Shown one piece after another: positions 47,931-59,825 of a stretch of 64,000 nucleotides of DNA (positions within the stretch are counted from its first letter, which is position 1; the number at the start of each line of letters is the position of its first letter). The stretch comes from Apus apus (taxonomy: Eukaryota; Chordata; Aves; Apodiformes; Apodidae). The stretch lies in the NCBI RefSeq assembly GCF_020740795.1, contig NC_067289.1, positions 26,530,108-26,594,107 on the forward strand, written 5' to 3'. The notes under the pieces were generated by a model that was not told the origin of the DNA, ran no database searches, and worked only from the letters and a program-made list of their open reading frames with translations. A program made the position numbers and the translations under genes.

Positions 47931-49369
47931 GGCACACACAGAGGAACCAACTCTAATACAAAGCACAGGCAGGCTCTGCCTGCTTCAGCACTCAATCACT
48001 ACTTCTCCTCCCAGAGCATCTGACTGTATACTTAGAAGACTTTCAAAGTACCAAGTTGTAGAAGCTTTTAGCTGCATTGCTACTGAGCAAGCTGGATAGT
48101 AAGGGGGAAACCAAGTGGAGACAGTGTAATTCTGCTGCTAAGGACCCAACAGCCTTGGGAAGAGCTGCAATGGATGGCTGAGCATGTCAGGGAGAAGCAA
48201 AAGGAAAGGAAACTCTCCAACAAAAAAAGGCCCAGGTGTCTCAGATACACAAAAGGGGATTTCTGTCCAACTGTCCCTTTCAGAGCACCTGTGAAAACAA
48301 CAGACTTAGGAGCTACCAGCACCTTCTTCCCTGAGCTTGTGCACATCACCTGGTGCACACACCCAAGCTCCTGTTCAGTCAAGCCTAACAGTGATTGCCA
48401 ATAATGACGGCAAATGCTCCCAGGGCTTTTCACTGTAGGTATATGCTCCTGAAAAAGCCTCTGCCAGCAACTGTAGCAAGAAAAAATAACCTCAAAAAGA
48501 ACCTGCAAGTTCTTCTAATTAATGCTTCAGCACTTTCTGATGAGAGCTGGTCAGATCAGAAGCACAGAGACTGTCTGTCAGTTCTGTCTCTCTAGCTGTT
48601 TCCAGCACACAGAGCTGGCACCTTCCACGTGTGGAAGGCCTCCACAAGCAGAACCTAGCTGACAATTTCACCCGTACAGAGACTTCACCTATCAGTACTG
48701 CATCATCCACCAGCAGAGCAAGGCATTTCATTTGGAACAAGCTCAGAGCTGCAGCAGGGGAGTTCACCACTAGTCCCTTCGAGCCTGCCAGAGCAAGGGG
48801 GGTTGACTCCCACAGCTCTGACTACTGGGCTTGTCACCAGTCAGGAAGGACAGGGAATACAAGGTGCTGAACACAGCCACAGAAAGATTGTTGGCACCAA
48901 GGATGGTGCCCTGGCCTTCTCCACCTACTGCTCCCACATTTCCCATTACTTTGGTCCCTTTACACCGTCCTGTTAGGCTGTCACCTTTGGTCCCTGTGCC
49001 CCACCCCTGCTTTGCCTTGAGCAGCGTGTGACACAGCAAAATGTGAGAGCAGGAGAGAGGCGGAGGGAGCTCCAGGAGGTTCTCATGCCCTCTGACTCCC
49101 TTCCTGCCACTCCTGGGAAGGAATGCCTGACCACACATAGCAATGGTGTTTGTACCACCCAGAGCAGCAGCTCAGAATTAAAATAGCAGCCATGCTGACA
49201 GTACTCATCGGCCTCAGAAAAGAAAGGTGATGTGGAACTGGCTTGTTCAGTTTTCCATGACAGGAAACATTCCAAACTCTTACTAGCACAGACATTCTCT
49301 GCAAGTCACAATTCTCTGCATCAGGACTACACAAATAAGGAAAACCACAGTACTCTCTTTGCCTTCTAG
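47931..49369. other. Non-genic or intronic stretch
   Basis: A 142-codon - strand frame at 48080-48508 and several shorter ones overlap without recognisable products. Ordinary sequence otherwise. Confidence 0.4.
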
Positions 49370-49850
49370 AGAAAGAGCTCAATATGCAGTAAAAACCCAA
49401 ACTCTGTGTTGTTCTTTGTGTGCTCTGAAGCATTCACCTGCTCCTTCCTTACCATGTTCCAGTCTCTGGATGCACCAGCCTTCCCAGTGCTGCAGGACAG
49501 GCAGCCAGTCCACAGGCCAGCAAGGGCTGCCAGCCACAGCACCCAGAGGAGCTGCCAGCCAGCCTCAGGGAACAAAAATCTTCCTGTTTCTATCCAAATC
49601 CATTAATGGCAGAGCAGAGACAAGGAGGAGGAAGGGCAGCGCCTCTCAAGTACCTGGAGAGCACTGGCTCAAGCCACCATTTTTCAATTACTTTTCTGCT
49701 TTATGGCCCTTAGCACAAGAGAAAAAATGGAGGCAAGATGCAGAGAGCAATCAGTTTATCTTTCAGCTTCTCATGGACGCACACCAAACCAGAGCCTGGA
49801 TCAGGGACACCCCCAGGAAGTACATGAAAAAAAGTTCAAAGGCTTTGTGA
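49370..49850 (+). other. Possible terminal coding exon, 159 codons
   Basis: A strong acceptor (gtactctctttgccttctag) at 49369/49370 opens into one base plus 159 codons, ending at TGA (49848-49850). This is the longest + strand frame with a good acceptor. The first half is Cys/Ser/Gln-rich; the second half is more protein-like (for example GRAETRRRKGSASQVPG and WRQDAESNQFIFQLLMDAHQ) with a basic C-terminus. No family is recognised and no polyadenylation signal follows within a few hundred bases. In a window of this size a few frames of this length are expected by chance. Confidence 0.2.
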
Positions 49851-52800
49851 AAAATTGTTTTTACAGGACACGGGTCATTTTGGAAATTAAAAGTGAAGTG
49901 TAATAACTTCTTGAAAGGTACCCTCATCAGAAGATTCCTGTGGCATTTCAGAAACCCCAAACAAAAATTACGACTTCATAATGCTAATCAGAACACCTTA
50001 AAGGCCAGGAGGGGACAGACAGCTCCAAGACAGCATGTCACCAGCCCCCCCCACATGCATATCTCCTCTGGAGATCTCTGCCTCCAGCCACAGTGCCAGC
50101 AGGACCCAGCAGTGTGAGCACAGTCAGTGGCCTGCTCCTCTCTCCTACACCCAAGCTGTTTGTGCAGCAGCTTAACAAGTCTTTAAGGACTGAAATATTC
50201 CATCTTGCCCAGGGTGCACGATGCACACTCAATCCTGGATGCAACTAGGAATACAAAGGAGGCAGCAGTGAAAGCCATTTCCCACAAATGGCTTGAACTT
50301 CCTTTTTTGTGTCAGCTTTTGGTTCATATGCTGTACTGTAAATTTAGACAATGAATTAACTAGATTTTCTAATGATCTTAACATTCCTGTTATTTCTCAT
50401 TAAAAGCTGGCTCAAACAGTGCTGTTTTCAGCAACTGCACATATGGCTTTTGGGGTGTCAGGTACCTGGTTTGACCCAGTTGCTAGATCTTGCCTCTTTA
50501 CTGCAAGTGCAGGTTTTCCAGGGGAAACAGCATCTGCAGTAACAAGCTGTCCCACCGGCCCCAACGGCACTAACTGCAGCTCCCTGTAACATTCCAGCTG
50601 TTCCACACTGCTTTCTAACCTACATTATACACAGCACGGAGGTTTCCGCAGCTGTAATTTTACTTCACGCAGAATGTGATTTTCTTTCATGCATCTACCC
50701 CAGCTTGCACAATAGCCCAGCAGTCCAATAACCAAGCTCCTGGTTTCAGGAGCAGCCCCAGTCCCAGGGTGACACAAGTATCAGGTATTTGTGTATGTGA
50801 ACACGGAGCACAATTACCCAGAGTTGGTACATGCCTCTGCAGCTTGGAAATATGAAGTCAAAAGCCTGAGTTTTGATAATAACTTGGCCATCAAAACATG
50901 AAAGCAGGAGAATACATGGGTAGAAATCTAACTTCAAATCACAGTAAATGCATACCCATAGTTTTACAGGTATTCATTATTAGTGTGGCCTTGAAAAACA
51001 GCCATATGGAAGGCAGCAGCCAAGAGGGCCCATGGTTTCCTTTCCACCCAAAGACAGCTGTGAAGCAAGTGCAATGCTGCTGCTTTGGGGATTTATTCTC
51101 CAAAGTATCTTAGATTATTACATGAGGAGAAGAGAGACAACCACGACAGACATCTCCCTACTTGCTTCTCCTCCACTCCATACCCTGGCCCTCTCAACCC
51201 AGTGCTTCCCTTTCCTTTCCTCCAGCCCTGACTCCACGTTACTATCAGTTCTGGTTTCCCTCCCAGATGGCAAAAATTCATCTGGCTACATTCACTGGCA
51301 GGAAGAAACAGGCCTTCTGCCTCACTCTGCACAGTGTTAAGGCACATGACATGAGATTAAACTTCACTGCTAACCATAAATGTAGCTAATCCATCAAAAA
51401 GCTGAGGGTCCAAGGTTGCAGGACAAGCTGCTCTCAGAAGTCTCAGTCCTGTGGTTCAAAGCAGAGCACCGGTTTCAAGTGTATTTTACAAGGTAGACAG
51501 AGGCCGATCATTCAGCACACCAAGGGTAGATGAACACAGAACCAGCAAGAGCAGCTGATAGTTTCTACAATGGGAGAGATTTATCCTGTAGCACTAGATA
51601 TTGAAGTCTTTATATAGTGTGCCACTACTAAATTATCCCCAGATCAGAACCATGATCAGAAGATGCTGGCACATGCGTAGAGATGTTAAAGAAAACCCAA
51701 TAAAAAGGCAGACATGCAAAGACAACCTTAACTCCCATAATGAGAACTAGTCCACGGATGGAGGCTAGGAAGTGCACCCCAGTCATCACTACACTCCTTC
51801 CTCCAAGAGGTTCTCACCTCGGTAAACAACACCCATCTGAGCGCACATCAGGAGCTCTCCTAAGAGGCAACGGCAAAGGCCAGCAAGAGAGCGCCCAAGA
51901 ATAAAGCCACAAGTCTGAAGTTATTTGCACACACAAGCATATATGGAAAAAGCCTTTGGTTTAAAACATGGGTTATAAAAGCCAAACAGTTGTGCCCTGT
52001 GCTAAGATCAAATACCATCCTTATTCCCTCAGAGCTTAAAATAGGTTTAGCAACAAGGCAAAGAACTGTAAAAATCCCGAGCTGCTGCCAATGGACACAC
52101 AGCAGGCAGCAGCTTTGCACTGCTTCAGCTCACTTCCAGCGACTGTGTTTGTAGAAGGAAAGCCTCCATTATGATTCAGGAACACGCTGAGCTGAGACAA
52201 GAACTTCATCAGTGAACTACGCACTGCAAGGGGCTCTGCAGACCACAACATTAAACCCACCTGGCCCCAGCATTTAGGGCAGTGCACTGAGCACCCTGAG
52301 CTGCCTGTACACAGGCAGGAGTCCCGTTATTTACCCAATCCACAGGACAACGACTCAGTCCAGGTTCATGAACTGTGATCTTCCCAGATCCTCTGAACTC
52401 CCCCTGTCAAGCCCAGGTAGTTCTCATATTTTAGCTATTGACTACACAGGCTTTGTCAGTGCTGGAGGCTGAGGCTTTGTAACAGGCCCCGGGAGCTCAG
52501 TACATTCTGTTCAGAGTGCCACAGGCACTGAATAACCACTCACATTTGCATTTGCCTAAACATACTGCAAGCAACTATCAGGAATAGGTTTAGCACTAGA
52601 GAGCACAATTAAAAGCAAAAAAATACCCATCAATAATTCGGTACTTCTCCAGAAAGACCAGAAAAAGCCAACACGAATGAGAATCATCAAAATGGTATTT
52701 TTGTACTGCAGCAAAAAAAACAATTAATATAAAGTTAGAGGTGCTTGCCAAGAACTTGAAAACCTATTTTTAATGAGTCAGTACATTTTATGAGCTTATC

Positions 52801-53316
52801 TGATGTAAGATAAGCTGCTAAATACCATTTCTGGGGTTTAGACTTTTTGATACAGACATGTGCAATCTCTGTTGCTGCCTCAGCCTGGCTGCTTTTCTCT
52901 GCAGCAGCAGAGACAGCTTGCAGAGAGGTAGCCAGCCTTACAGCAGAACTACTGCATTATGAATCAGATCATGCTCACCAGGAAAAAGGCAGGCTGTAGT
53001 GTTTAGGGTGGGCTAGAGAGAGCCAAGAGACTTCAGGTGCTATTCTTGGCGTTGCCAACCATTCGCCGCGTGACCTTGTGAAAGTGACTTAATCATTGCA
53101 CACACCAGTTTCTCAGCCTCTTCATGTTAAACATCAGTAGTGCTGCAAAACACCCAAGAGGCTGCTCACTGTAAGAAGAAAGGGAGAAAAGGAAATAGAC
53201 TATCTGAAAAAGAAAGGAAAAAACGTGGTGCATCTGGGTGCAGTCACAATTCTGATTTCAAAGGCAGTTTGAACTGCGTTTGGAACAAAGGCTTTAACCA
53301 AGCAATAAAAGATAAA
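49851..53316. other. Non-genic or intronic stretch
   Basis: AT-rich, with short frames only. A purine-rich patch lies at 53168-53225. No supported gene or recognised repeat. Confidence 0.4.
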
Positions 53317-54027
53317 TTAGGTATTAAAAAGGAGCAGCATCCCCTCACAATTATTTGGTCTCTCTGGGTGTTTGATAAGGCAGACATTTCTGTAACTGAA
53401 TGCCTGTGAGGTGTCTGGATGCTGTAGAGGAAGATACCTCTGATATACCTGCACAGACTCCTCCTCACTGCCCGTGTGCAGGAAGCGGGGCTGCTCGCTG
53501 TGCAGATGGTTGCAGAGTGTGGCGTGGTCAAAGGCAGCCCTGGCTGGGCTGGTGATGCCTGCCAGCCCTGTCTTTGGAGAAGTTCCACCTGGTAACAGCA
53601 CGGGATGTAACCTGCCAGCAGCAGAAGGGTTCCTGCTCACACCTGATGCTGCACCAAGCCCCAGGCAGCAGCTTGGGGCGCACTGCATGGCACAGCCCAA
53701 GTGCCTCACTGACAGGGGTTTTGCTGAAGCTGCCTTGGCCGTGCCAGAAAGCACTTCATGCCACCCAGCATGCCCCAACTGGCCTGCCACGAGCTGTGCC
53801 ACAGCCCCTGGAAAGATGCACCAGATGTGTGCTGAGACCCAGAAGGCCCTTGGTGCACACAAGTCCCCAGCAGCTGAGGGTGGCAGAGGTTCCCTTAGCA
53901 CCATGGCAGGAGCAGAGGGGACCATGACAATGGCCCAGCCTGCTCCATCCCAGCCACACACTGTGAACAGGCATTGGCAGTCCTGCTCACTTCCAGTTCC
54001 TGCCCAGTTGCACAGAATTGTTCAGCA
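53317..54027. other. GC-rich block with long overlapping open frames on both strands
   Basis: A 214-codon frame on the - strand (53317-53961), a 185-codon frame on the + strand (53474-54031) and a 117-codon frame in a second + frame overlap. None contains a motif I know. Simultaneous openness on both strands points to GC-rich composition rather than a gene. The block abuts the CR1 copy at 54028 and could be an unrecognised older repeat or a decayed retrocopy. Confidence 0.35.
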
Positions 54028-54263
54028 TTAGAACAAGAGGTGACAGGCACAAACTGAAATACAAGAAGATCCATTCGAGCACAAGAGAAAATGTTTGTCC
54101 TGTGCTGTTGATCAGACACTGGGGTGGGTTGCCAGGGAGGCTCCGTGCTTGGGGACACTCCACATGTCTGACAGCACCACGCACAACCTGCTGTAAACAG
54201 AAGAGTTGGACTAGATGATCTCCAGAGGTCCCTTCCAACCTCAGCTGTCCTTCAGTTCTGTGA
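54028..54263 (+). mobile_element. CR1 LINE, diverged 3' end
   Basis: The left part (attagaacaagaggtgacag, gcacaaactgaaatacaaga, agatccattcgagcacaaga) matches the upstream CR1 block usually read as acacaaactggaacacagg and neighbours. The right part (agttggactagatgatctcc, agaggtcccttccaacctca) is the standard 3' end, followed by a worn ttcagttctgtga tail. Between them the copy is poorly preserved. The 3' end points right. It belongs to the gatctccagaggtccc type, different from the copies at 866 and 36790. Confidence 0.87.
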
Positions 54264-54605
54264 CAAATAGAAAAGCATGACTTGTTTAGTCTAGAATGAG
54301 AAAGCCAAGGGTGGGCATAGCAGATCCTTTTGAAGGAGACATTGGTCCACATGTCTTCTTCCCAGCACAGATCAGGAATAACAGGCTAGTTTTGGGGAGA
54401 GAAGATGTAGGCTGAGTATTTACAGGTAGGACTAAATGCTGGAATGGACCATGGAATGCCAGCAGCAGATTTAAAGAGAAGAACAGGTGAAGTGCTATCA
54501 GGATTGCCTAGGTACTATTAGTCTAGCTGGTTTGAGTCTGGGCAGAGAAAGCATCACAACATGGGTTTTTTTGCCATTCCCTGGGAAAAAATCTTTATTC
54601 TGTAG
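54264..54605. other. Non-genic stretch
   Basis: Ordinary sequence. A + donor-like CAG/GTAGGA lies near 54425 without a good acceptor. Confidence 0.4.
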
Positions 54606-54647
54606 GAAGGTTTTGCAATCCTAAAGAAAGCTCAATGGAAGAGACAG
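54606..54647 (+). other. Possible 42-bp micro-exon
   Basis: An acceptor (aaaaatctttattctgtag) at 54605/54606 and a near-perfect donor (GACAG/GTAAGA) at 54647/54648 bound exactly 42 bases. Two frames are open: EGFAILKKAQWKRQ in phase 0, and RFCNPKESSMEET when entered after one base. The second fits the phases of the possible exons at 31847 and 59754. On its own the segment is too short to judge. Confidence 0.17.
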
Positions 54648-57600
54648 GTAAGAATAGAAATCTGATCTCAAGACTCTGATGAATTAATTTGCCAGTATAA
54701 ATGTGCATATTGCACATCTAAGCAAAAATCAAATACCCTAAAAATACTCCAAATTTAGCCTGAAAACAGAAAATTGTTGCCTGGCCAAATACTGACTTGA
54801 CTCTAACTAATGCCTGCATTTTTATCAGTTACATTGCACATGGTGAATTTGTTTTCTAAAGCTTAGGGCTTTCAGCTCTGAAGTACACTAGGAAAAAAGC
54901 CAGTCAGTTTAATTATCTGAAAGCCAAACCTAGATAAGTAGGTGGTGCAAAGGGACCCCCCTCCATGCCCTGACACCCACTATTCACAGCATCCAGCTTT
55001 GTGTGCTTTGTAGTTATTTTTTTAAAGTGTTCCTTTATTTTAGTCTACATTTGTCTTAATAAATTTATCTTCAATATTGGAAGTGGTGCTTCTGATACAG
55101 CATTTCTACTGTATTGAAGCCATGGAGAAATTCAGACTAGCATGTCCTCTTCAGTGTATTACCAACACTCAGCCTCACCTTGTCCTTTAGAAGGCACTTG
55201 ACAAGTGACATTAGATGCTCCATCACCTCTTGTTTTACAAGGAAATCTGGAATGCTCCACACACAACATGGATGCAATAGGGCAGCAGTCGCTAGGGGAA
55301 TGAATTAAATGAATATGCAAGGTTGTGTCTGCCTAGCTGGTTAGAGATCCATTTGTGCAAGGTTTTTAAAAACAGCAAATAAGCCCGTAGCTACAAATAG
55401 AAAACTAGCTTTTTCAGGTGGCAGCTTTGAGGGAACTGGCAATGGGAACAGCCTGTTTCAGTGGCTGACACCTGCCTGCAAATGACTGAAAGGCATGGCC
55501 AGATGATACAGCCATTGCAAGAGGAGACCCATCATTCCAGCCTAGTTCTCAGCCAGCAAGCAAACAGACAAGGCACAAACATGTTCTCCCACACCTGCTT
55601 GCATTTGTCTCCTGCTTTGCATTTGTCCAGCATCCGGTCCAACAGGCCTGGCCCTCGGTGGAGACCTTCAGTCTCAGAAAACACAAATAACCCCTGGAGA
55701 TCACCACCCTCAGCCTCACTGACAGGCTGAACACCAGAGCAAACAGCTGATGGAAAGTCAACGGAGCCTTATTTATTCCCTTGGACTTTGGACTGGGCTT
55801 GAAACAGGCAAAGAGGGTACACACAGGCACACAGGGAGCTGGCAGCTCCCATGGGACCTTGACTCCCCCCGGATAGGCACAGGGTGACAGGAACATTGTG
55901 CAACAAAACCTGCTGCACTAGCAGCAACAGGAGCCAGAGCTCCTGCCTAACGGGTGCAAGGTAACACACCTTAACCTCCTTCACCAACATGTGAAGCTTG
56001 CTTTGTATTTATGCCAAGGTCTTGGGCAACAAAGAGTAAAGAAGAAGCCTCAAAGATGCATAGGATGAATTCCCTTTACACACACAAACTTCAATCCTGG
56101 TGTGACTTTCTATAAGGAATAAAAAGTCTGTTACTGTTTGTTTTGTTTTTGTTTATATACCATCATAAATGTGGAAAGTACAAAACTACACACAACTTTT
56201 TTTAGCACCTTTTCAATTAAACCAACTTTTTAAGCAGACAGTGAATAGCAACTTACATACAAAACCCCAAAATCTCACTACTGAGTTATGTATTGGATCT
56301 CTGCCATTGTAAAATGCTTTACTTTCACCCAGCCGACCAGTAAATTTGGTTTGAAGGTACTCAGAAGAAGAAAATCAGCAGATAAAGGCAACTAAAACAA
56401 GTTATCTTTTCCATTTAATAGGCACATAATTTCCACCAGTGTGGCTAACAATTGCTAGCTTGTCTCTGTAAGCAAGGACTATTCCAGAGTGTCAACCAAG
56501 ACCAGCTGAATGAACCAGAGGTTCTCTGGTTGTGCAAACTGGCTCATACTTGAGAGTAAGCAGAGAACTTTAATGCCCATTTGTAGCAGAAACAAAGCAA
56601 GTCCTCACCAGGCTTCATGTCATGTTTCATGGAAGGAATATTACAGGCAGGCAGCTGAGCCCCAGGCTTTGTCCCACAGCTGCCACCCCCAAGGGTGCCA
56701 GCCCTCCGCCAGAGCAGCACCCGCAACCTGGGAGAACAGCACCATGGCTTGGTGTGCACCCAGAAGTGAACCAGTCCTCCACAGGCTGCTCTAGCACACA
56801 TGGATTGGCTTCTGCTACAGCCCACATCATCTGGAGACCCAAGCTGTTGCCAAGATGCAGGTTCAAATGCACTCAAAGCAAAAATAAATTTAAAAATCAG
56901 AAATCAGTCACTGCTTTACAATTCAAATTCATGTGAAGAAACCAACCTGTGAATGCAAACTGAGAGCCACCCAGATCCATAACCAGACTTTTTATATAAA
57001 AACAGATGAAGCTTGTTTAATCCTGCAATTTAGGATTTGTCCCATTTTCAGTATTTTTCCAGCTTTGCCATGTCGTTCCTAAACTGCATACCCAGGAGTG
57101 TAATATTCCAGTTGTTACAATCAGAGGTGTGCTGTGCTCTTCCCCCCGTGTTTCCTGTTCTCTCCCCACCCGTGCAGGGGTACACACATTTGGAACAGCT
57201 CTGCCTGCTGCCAAGGCTCCACGTCACAACTGTTGCCAGGAGTTTATAGCATTGCCAGGCTACAGCTGTTCCACCTATATTTTCCATGCCAAAAGACTGC
57301 CTCAGTTTGAAGTCTTCGGATTTGCAAAAACTCAATCAGTTATTTTCAAGAACAAGAATAGGGAACAATGTAGCATAAAAACATTAACAACTGCAACCTC
57401 AGAGGAGGGCTTGACAGGCAGGCAGAAGAGGAACCGAGAGGCCACAGACAAACAAAACTGAGAAAGCGAGTTCTGCATAACTGCTGTGCCATATACACAA
57501 TGCAAATTCTTCCCCAAGCAACCATGTCAAAACAAAGTTACATTTTTCATTGGGACTAATACTTTCATTTAATTTATTTTTATAAACCAATCCACATAAT

Positions 57601-59753
57601 GCAAGCTGGCATCCTTCACGTTTCAATTTTGCTTACAGCAATAAACTTAACTCTGCAAATCAGCCCCAGCTATATGTTATTTTTATATCTAAAAGCACTG
57701 AGTGATAAAAGCTTGGCAGGGGAGATCTGACTAAGAGAGAGAAAAAAATGTTGTACTTCCCAAACATACCAGAACAAGACCATGCTCCGTAGCCTGATTT
57801 TAAAGCAGTAGGATGAAAATGACTCAGCCTACGTTAAAATTAGAGGTATGACGAGATCGAGACTGCAAGATAAGCACTGAATTAAATACATTTTTATTTG
57901 ACTTAAAGAAGCTTTTCTGTTAATGCCTGGTAAGGGAAATACTGAAATCTTTATAAGTCTGTGGAACAGTCAAATGCATGAGGAGGTGTTCTCTGGAGCC
58001 GAGTGCCCCCTGCCATCCCTGTCACTGAAGGGGAGCCAGAGCTGATGGAGCAGGGAGGACAAGGCCAGGCTGGGTGGGATGGACAGCCTGGCACTGCAGC
58101 ACTTGGGTGCCTGTGGGCAGCCAGGGCTCCTGCCCTCATTCCTCCAGCCCTGCTGCCTGGGATCCTCACAGCCAGCTTCCCCCAGCCCAGCACTGCAGGC
58201 AGCTGCAGGAAGCAGCCCCAGCTCCTCCAGCACAGCAAGGATACGCTGCCAGCATCTCATCTCATCCCATCCCTGTGGAGAGCAACAACCCGAAGCCTGT
58301 AACACCACTGCTCACCAACAAAGGTTTTCCTTGAGTCTAATAAAACTTACACAGCCCTAAGTCAGTTAGTTACCTCAGAGTAACCCCGACAAGTTTTTGT
58401 CTATCTTCAGTTTCTTCTCTTTGTGCTCAGAGACAGAAGCACAGTGTTTCTGGGGCTTTTATAAGGAATACTTACTCAGCCTCCTCCCATATACACATAC
58501 ATTTTAAAAACATATATATAAAATGTAAATCCCTCCAACATTTTGAATGTCCAATTAAAAAAATGTGAACTAGAAAAGTTCAGCAGGCCAAATGACCAAA
58601 CCAAGCCATTCCCATTCCCCTCCTTCCAGATACTTTACTCACCACCAGAAGGAATGTGTCACAGCTCAGCATTTCTGCCTGCTGCCTCCCCAGGCTTCTT
58701 TCTCTTCTCCTTCCTCCAGTCCTCCAGCTGGCCCTGGTTTGCTCTGTACTGCATTTTAAATTCAGCTTCTTTGCATCAATTGAATTCTGGTGCACACAGA
58801 CATTTGGTTCCTGCACCTGGGTGTTGCTCCTGGTGAGATTTCCTTACTTATTGCCTAGGTTTCCTTCTAACAAGTTCCTAATGAGCAAATCAGAAGAGTA
58901 AAATAATAAACCAAAGAGTAATTTTTTCAATTATTTCTGCATTTATGCAATGTGTATACACCCACATTATTTAAAGAAATGTGAGAAACCCACTGCCACC
59001 AAAGGACTCTGAGTCTCCCAACATGGATTAACAAACTCCTGCCTAAGTTTGTGTTGAATGGTTTGCACAAGTAACTGTTGCAGTTTTTTCCCTAATAGGA
59101 GGACACAGGACAATACTGAAATAAATTACTATTCCATGCATACAGTCAGTGCTGGCTGTCTCCCTGCCTCTCTAGTACCAGCCCAGAGTCACTGAGCTGC
59201 TAATGAAGGGCACTGGCCCTGTGCTGTGAGGGCAGGGTGGCAGGCAGGGGTCACCAGCTCTTCAGGCACAAGTCATTTTTACTGACTGACTGAACGGCTG
59301 TGGTGCATGGGCAAGGACGAGAAGTCACAGGCCACCAGCATTTTGATGCTAACAATTAAAAAAAAAAAAAAATCAGCAAGACTAAATAACAAGGAATCTG
59401 TTACAGACTGAACAGTAGAGCCCTGTTCATGTGGATGTGTGAAATAAAGGTTCCACTATAAAAATAACTTGCACTGGCTGCTTCTGAACTTTGCACTCGA
59501 GTCTAAATGTGCTCTGCTCCAACAACGAGGGCAGCTCATCACCATCACACCTCACACTGTGTGGCAAATTATGGCAACAGGGGGATGTAGCTTTGCTCTG
59601 TTTGGAGCAGTGGAATTTTTTATTCCCCCTAATCTTTATGCTTAAAAGCAAAATTATTTACAAGTTGGTGTCATGAAATACCATGGGCCAAATTTCACCC
59701 TGGATGTTAATTCTGTGGGGACTTAAGCAAATGCATACTGTGTCTTTCTGAAG
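54648..59753. other. Non-genic or intronic stretch
   Basis: Mostly AT-rich with GC-richer patches at 56640-56780 and 58000-58300 that are open in several frames. A small inverted repeat (tacatttta / taaaatgta) lies at about 58500-58530, and fifteen A residues at 59358-59372. No supported gene. Confidence 0.4.
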
Positions 59754-59825
59754 TTTCCCTGGGGAAGGGTGGTGTCGATAATGGGCTCTCAGAGACAAGG
59801 GGACTACTAAAAACACAACTCGAAG
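59754..59825 (+). other. Possible coding exon with exact consensus donor
   Basis: The donor at 59825/59826 reads CGAAG/GTAAGTC, an exact AAG/GTAAGT match. A moderate acceptor (catactgtgtctttctgaag) ends at 59753. The 72 bases are open in one frame (two bases, 23 codons, one base), reading SLGKGGVDNGLSETRGLLKT then QLE; the other two frames stop. The length is a multiple of three, with the same phase on both sides. No family is recognised. Confidence 0.22.
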
